Assembly (NCBI GenBank): GCA_964422685.1
Contig: CAYRCG010000103.1
Coordinates: 1 to 7,543 of the forward strand
Source of the DNA: Syntrophomonas sp964422685
GTDB taxonomy: Bacteria; Bacillota; Syntrophomonadia; Syntrophomonadales; Syntrophomonadaceae
DNA: 7,543 nucleotides
Reading direction: 5' to 3'
The position numbers were made by a program, and so were the translations under genes. Shown here piece after piece: positions 6,089-7,543 of the stretch. The notes under the pieces were generated by a model that saw nothing but the letters and a program-made list of their open reading frames with translations, was not told the origin of the DNA and did not search any database. The first letter of the stretch is position 1, and each line of letters starts with the position of its first letter.

Positions 6089-6267
6089 CATTTGTCGATG
6101 ACCAAGGTAAGTTGTGATAATCAATCGCGGTATTTAATGGAAGAAACGATAGTAATAGGAGTTTTTACCTATCAATATTAATAAAACGGGTAAATTGTCG
6201 AATATTTGCGGAAAATTGTTGGAGGAAATGGGATATCCTGTAGCTAATTATTATAAGAAGGTACCAT
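6089..6267. other. AT-rich gap before repeat cluster 3
   Basis: I see no certain gene here. It has a possible promoter (6092-6121), a weak hairpin ATAGG/CCTAT around a T-rich loop (6155-6172), and an open frame of about 50 codons (6159 to the TAG at 6306) without a well-placed start, discussed as a possible gene remnant. The whole cpsD-wbaP gap is 340 bases. Confidence 0.45.
6092..6121 (+). promoter_or_regulatory. Candidate internal promoter before wbaP
   Basis: TTGTCG (6092-6097) and GATAAT (6116-6121) are 18 bases apart and match the vegetative consensus at four and five of six positions. If active, it would give a transcript with a leader of about 300 bases carrying the cluster 3 repeats. 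It could let the sugar transferase and later genes be expressed apart from the kinase module. Confidence 0.4.
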
Positions 6268-6354
6268 GCCATTGCGAGGAGCGCAGCAACGTGGCAATCT
6301 TCCCCTAGGGGTATAGCTCTGCCGGGTTAAGATTCCTCGCAAGCCCGGAATGAC
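6268..6354 (+). repeat. Repeat cluster 3: full unit, short form, 87 bp
   Basis: The left end (from 6268, CCATTGCGAGGAGCGCAGCA) and right end (AAGATTCCTCGC to CCCGGAATGAC) are both present. Only one copy of the 16-bp internal unit GGGTATAGCTCTGCCG lies between them, against two in the units at 1353 and 3689; this explains the 16-base difference in length. The ends have drifted: GCCATT in place of GTCATT, and AACGTGG in place of GACGTGG. Confidence 0.85.
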
Positions 6355-6385
6355 ATAAGGCATACGCTAGTACTAAAGGGTTTAT

Positions 6386-6402
6386 GTCATTGCGAGAAGC
6401 GC
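6386..6402 (+). repeat. Repeat cluster 3: truncated left end in wbaP leader
   Basis: GTCATTGCGAGAAGCGC is the start of a left end, preceded by the same GGGTTTAT flank seen in cluster 2 and by a decayed spacer module (6359-6375). It breaks off just 12 bases before the wbaP ribosome site AGGAGGT (6414-6420), so the repeat forms part of the mRNA leader of that gene. Confidence 0.7.
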
Positions 6403-6428
6403 CCGAAAAACGCAGGAGGTGTTTTTTA

Positions 6429-7543
6429 ATGGCGAAAAATCCCGAAGCCTTAAACCTACAAATACCCTTGCCCCTATCGGAGATAGTTAGGCCCGAAAAG
6501 GCGATACCGGACATACATAATGCACTGCGGAAAACCCTTAGCCTTCTCAGCCTGGGGATAATCGATTTAATCGCCCTTTTCTCGGCCTTGGGCAGCGGTT
6601 TTGCCCTCCGTATCTATCTTATCCCCGCCTTATTACCGAAGGTAGCAGCCACTACGCCCCCGCATCTATATGAACATATCTGGTGGATTGCCCTCGCAGA
6701 ATTGGTTTGTCTCGCCCACGGCGGCTTATATCACAAACACATGAGCTTCTGGCAGGAAGCTAAACGCCTGGTTATAGCCACTACTGTGGCTTTCCTTATT
6801 ATCTTCGCCGTTGTTAGCCTGGCCAAACTCGGAGGGGAAGTTTCTCGAGTTATATTAGTGTCCGGCTATCTCTTTGCCGTATTCTACCTTCCTCTTTTCC
6901 GCTACCTGGGCAAAAATGCCCTAGCCCGTATAGGATTGTGGAATGAGCCCCTTCTGATAATGGGAGCCGGCAAAGTGGGGAAGAAGATTGCAGCCGCTAT
7001 GCGGAGTGAACCCTTCATAGGGTATAAAGTGGTGGGCTTTCTGGAGGATGACAAGCTTAAAAGGAAAAAAGGGGTAAACATAAATGGCGTTAGCTACTGC
7101 ATTCTGGGCAGATTCTCTGAAGCTGAACAAGTATTGCACGACTACCAGCTTAACAACCTCATCATAGCCGCTCCCGGCCAGCCCGGACCGCAACTGGTAG
7201 AACTGACCAACCGCCTAAAGCACCATGCCCATTCGGTTATGGTTATTCCCGACCTGATTGGTATACCCGTTGCCGGCGGCGAGATAGAGTACTTGCTCAA
7301 TGACCAGATAGTAGCTTACAAGACCAGGAATAATTTGGCCAATCCGGTGAATCGGTTTATAAAACGCTCTTTCGATATAGTATTTGGCTTTTTAATTTTT
7401 ATTGGACTTTTGCCTTTGTTGTTAATAATAGCCCTGGCAATAAAGATAGATTCTCCCGGGCCGATGGGATTCTCCCACCGCCGTGTCGGGCGTAATGGCA
7501 AGGAATTCAACTGTTTAAAATTCAGAAGTATGGTTATAAATGC
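6429..7543 (+). CDS. wbaP: WbaP-like undecaprenyl-phosphate sugar phosphotransferase, 3' end outside window
   Basis: The first 371 residues are present; a full protein would be about 480. The enzyme moves a sugar-1-phosphate, galactose in characterised WbaP, from a UDP-sugar onto undecaprenyl phosphate, starting repeat-unit assembly at the inner membrane face. There are hydrophobic segments at about 38-68, 84-100, 114-133 and 140-158. A Rossmann-like cytoplasmic domain opens with LIMGAGKVGKK (176-186) and includes VVGFLED (201-207). The catalytic domain starts at NRFIKRSFDIV (308-318), with its membrane hairpin at 316-338, then DSPGP (341-345), RRVGRNGKEF (351-360) and KFRSM (364-368). The catalytic Asp-Glu pair that follows KFRSM in this family is beyond the edge. 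IGLWNEP, NNLA before the catalytic domain and KFRSMVINA recall Salmonella WbaP, but the sugar cannot be deduced. The ATG has AGGAGGT 8 bases upstream. Position equals cpsE of streptococcal loci. Confidence 0.92.
   Translation, partial: MAKNPEALNLQIPLPLSEIVRPEKAIPDIHNALRKTLSLLSLGIIDLIALFSALGSGFALRIYLIPALLPKVAATTPPHLYEHIWWIALAELVCLAHGGLYHKHMSFWQEAKRLVIATTVAFLIIFAVVSLAKLGGEVSRVILVSGYLFAVFYLPLFRYLGKNALARIGLWNEPLLIMGAGKVGKKIAAAMRSEPFIGYKVVGFLEDDKLKRKKGVNINGVSYCILGRFSEAEQVLHDYQLNNLIIAAPGQPGPQLVELTNRLKHHAHSVMVIPDLIGIPVAGGEIEYLLNDQIVAYKTRNNLANPVNRFIKRSFDIVFGFLIFIGLLPLLLIIALAIKIDSPGPMGFSHRRVGRNGKEFNCLKFRSMVIN

Noticed and set aside
6305..6514. Minus-strand frame over the wbaP start
   Set aside because: It is antisense to the wbaP start and its second half is repeat sequence; no supporting ribosome site.
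7316..7510. Minus-strand open frame inside wbaP
   Set aside because: It is antisense to the conserved catalytic domain of the phosphotransferase.

Overview
The window looks like part of a chromosome of a Gram-positive, clostridial-type bacterium (Firmicutes). It combines an S-layer homology (SLH) surface protein, strong AGGAGG ribosome sites, TTG starts and a capsule/exopolysaccharide operon in the Gram-positive order phosphatase, co-polymerase, tyrosine kinase, initiating sugar transferase. The genus cannot be set from the sequence alone.

Layout. At 1-1183 (minus strand) is the 5' part of a secreted SLH protein that runs out of the window. At 1184-1826 there is no gene; this gap holds the first cluster of a dispersed, partly palindromic repeat and two stem-loops. 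At 1827-2438 (minus) is a 203-residue membrane-anchored protein of unknown function. At 2439-2748 is a divergent intergenic region with inverted repeats. From 2749 onward (plus) lies the polysaccharide operon: cpsB-like PHP phosphatase (2749-3561), repeat cluster 2, cpsC-like Wzz protein (3949-5301), cpsD-like BY-kinase (5366-6088), repeat cluster 3, and a wbaP-like undecaprenyl-phosphate sugar phosphotransferase (6429 to beyond 7543).

How the genes work together. The WbaP-like enzyme should start repeat-unit synthesis by moving a sugar-phosphate onto undecaprenyl phosphate. The CpsC/CpsD pair should form a bacterial tyrosine kinase complex controlling chain length and export, with the CpsB phosphatase reversing phosphorylation of the CpsD tyrosine tail. 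The SLH protein is the type that binds a cell-wall polysaccharide, so the two halves of the window may be functionally linked, but this is inference.

The most unusual structure is the repeat family. Left ends, right ends, 23-bp spacer duplications and a variable 16-bp internal unit occur in three of the five gaps between genes, always in the same chromosomal orientation, and one truncated copy abuts the wbaP ribosome site. Repeats of this general appearance are widespread in bacterial genomes, so I see no strong evidence for a wholly new system. The unknown 203-residue protein beside the operon and the unusually long CpsC are the other points worth checking.
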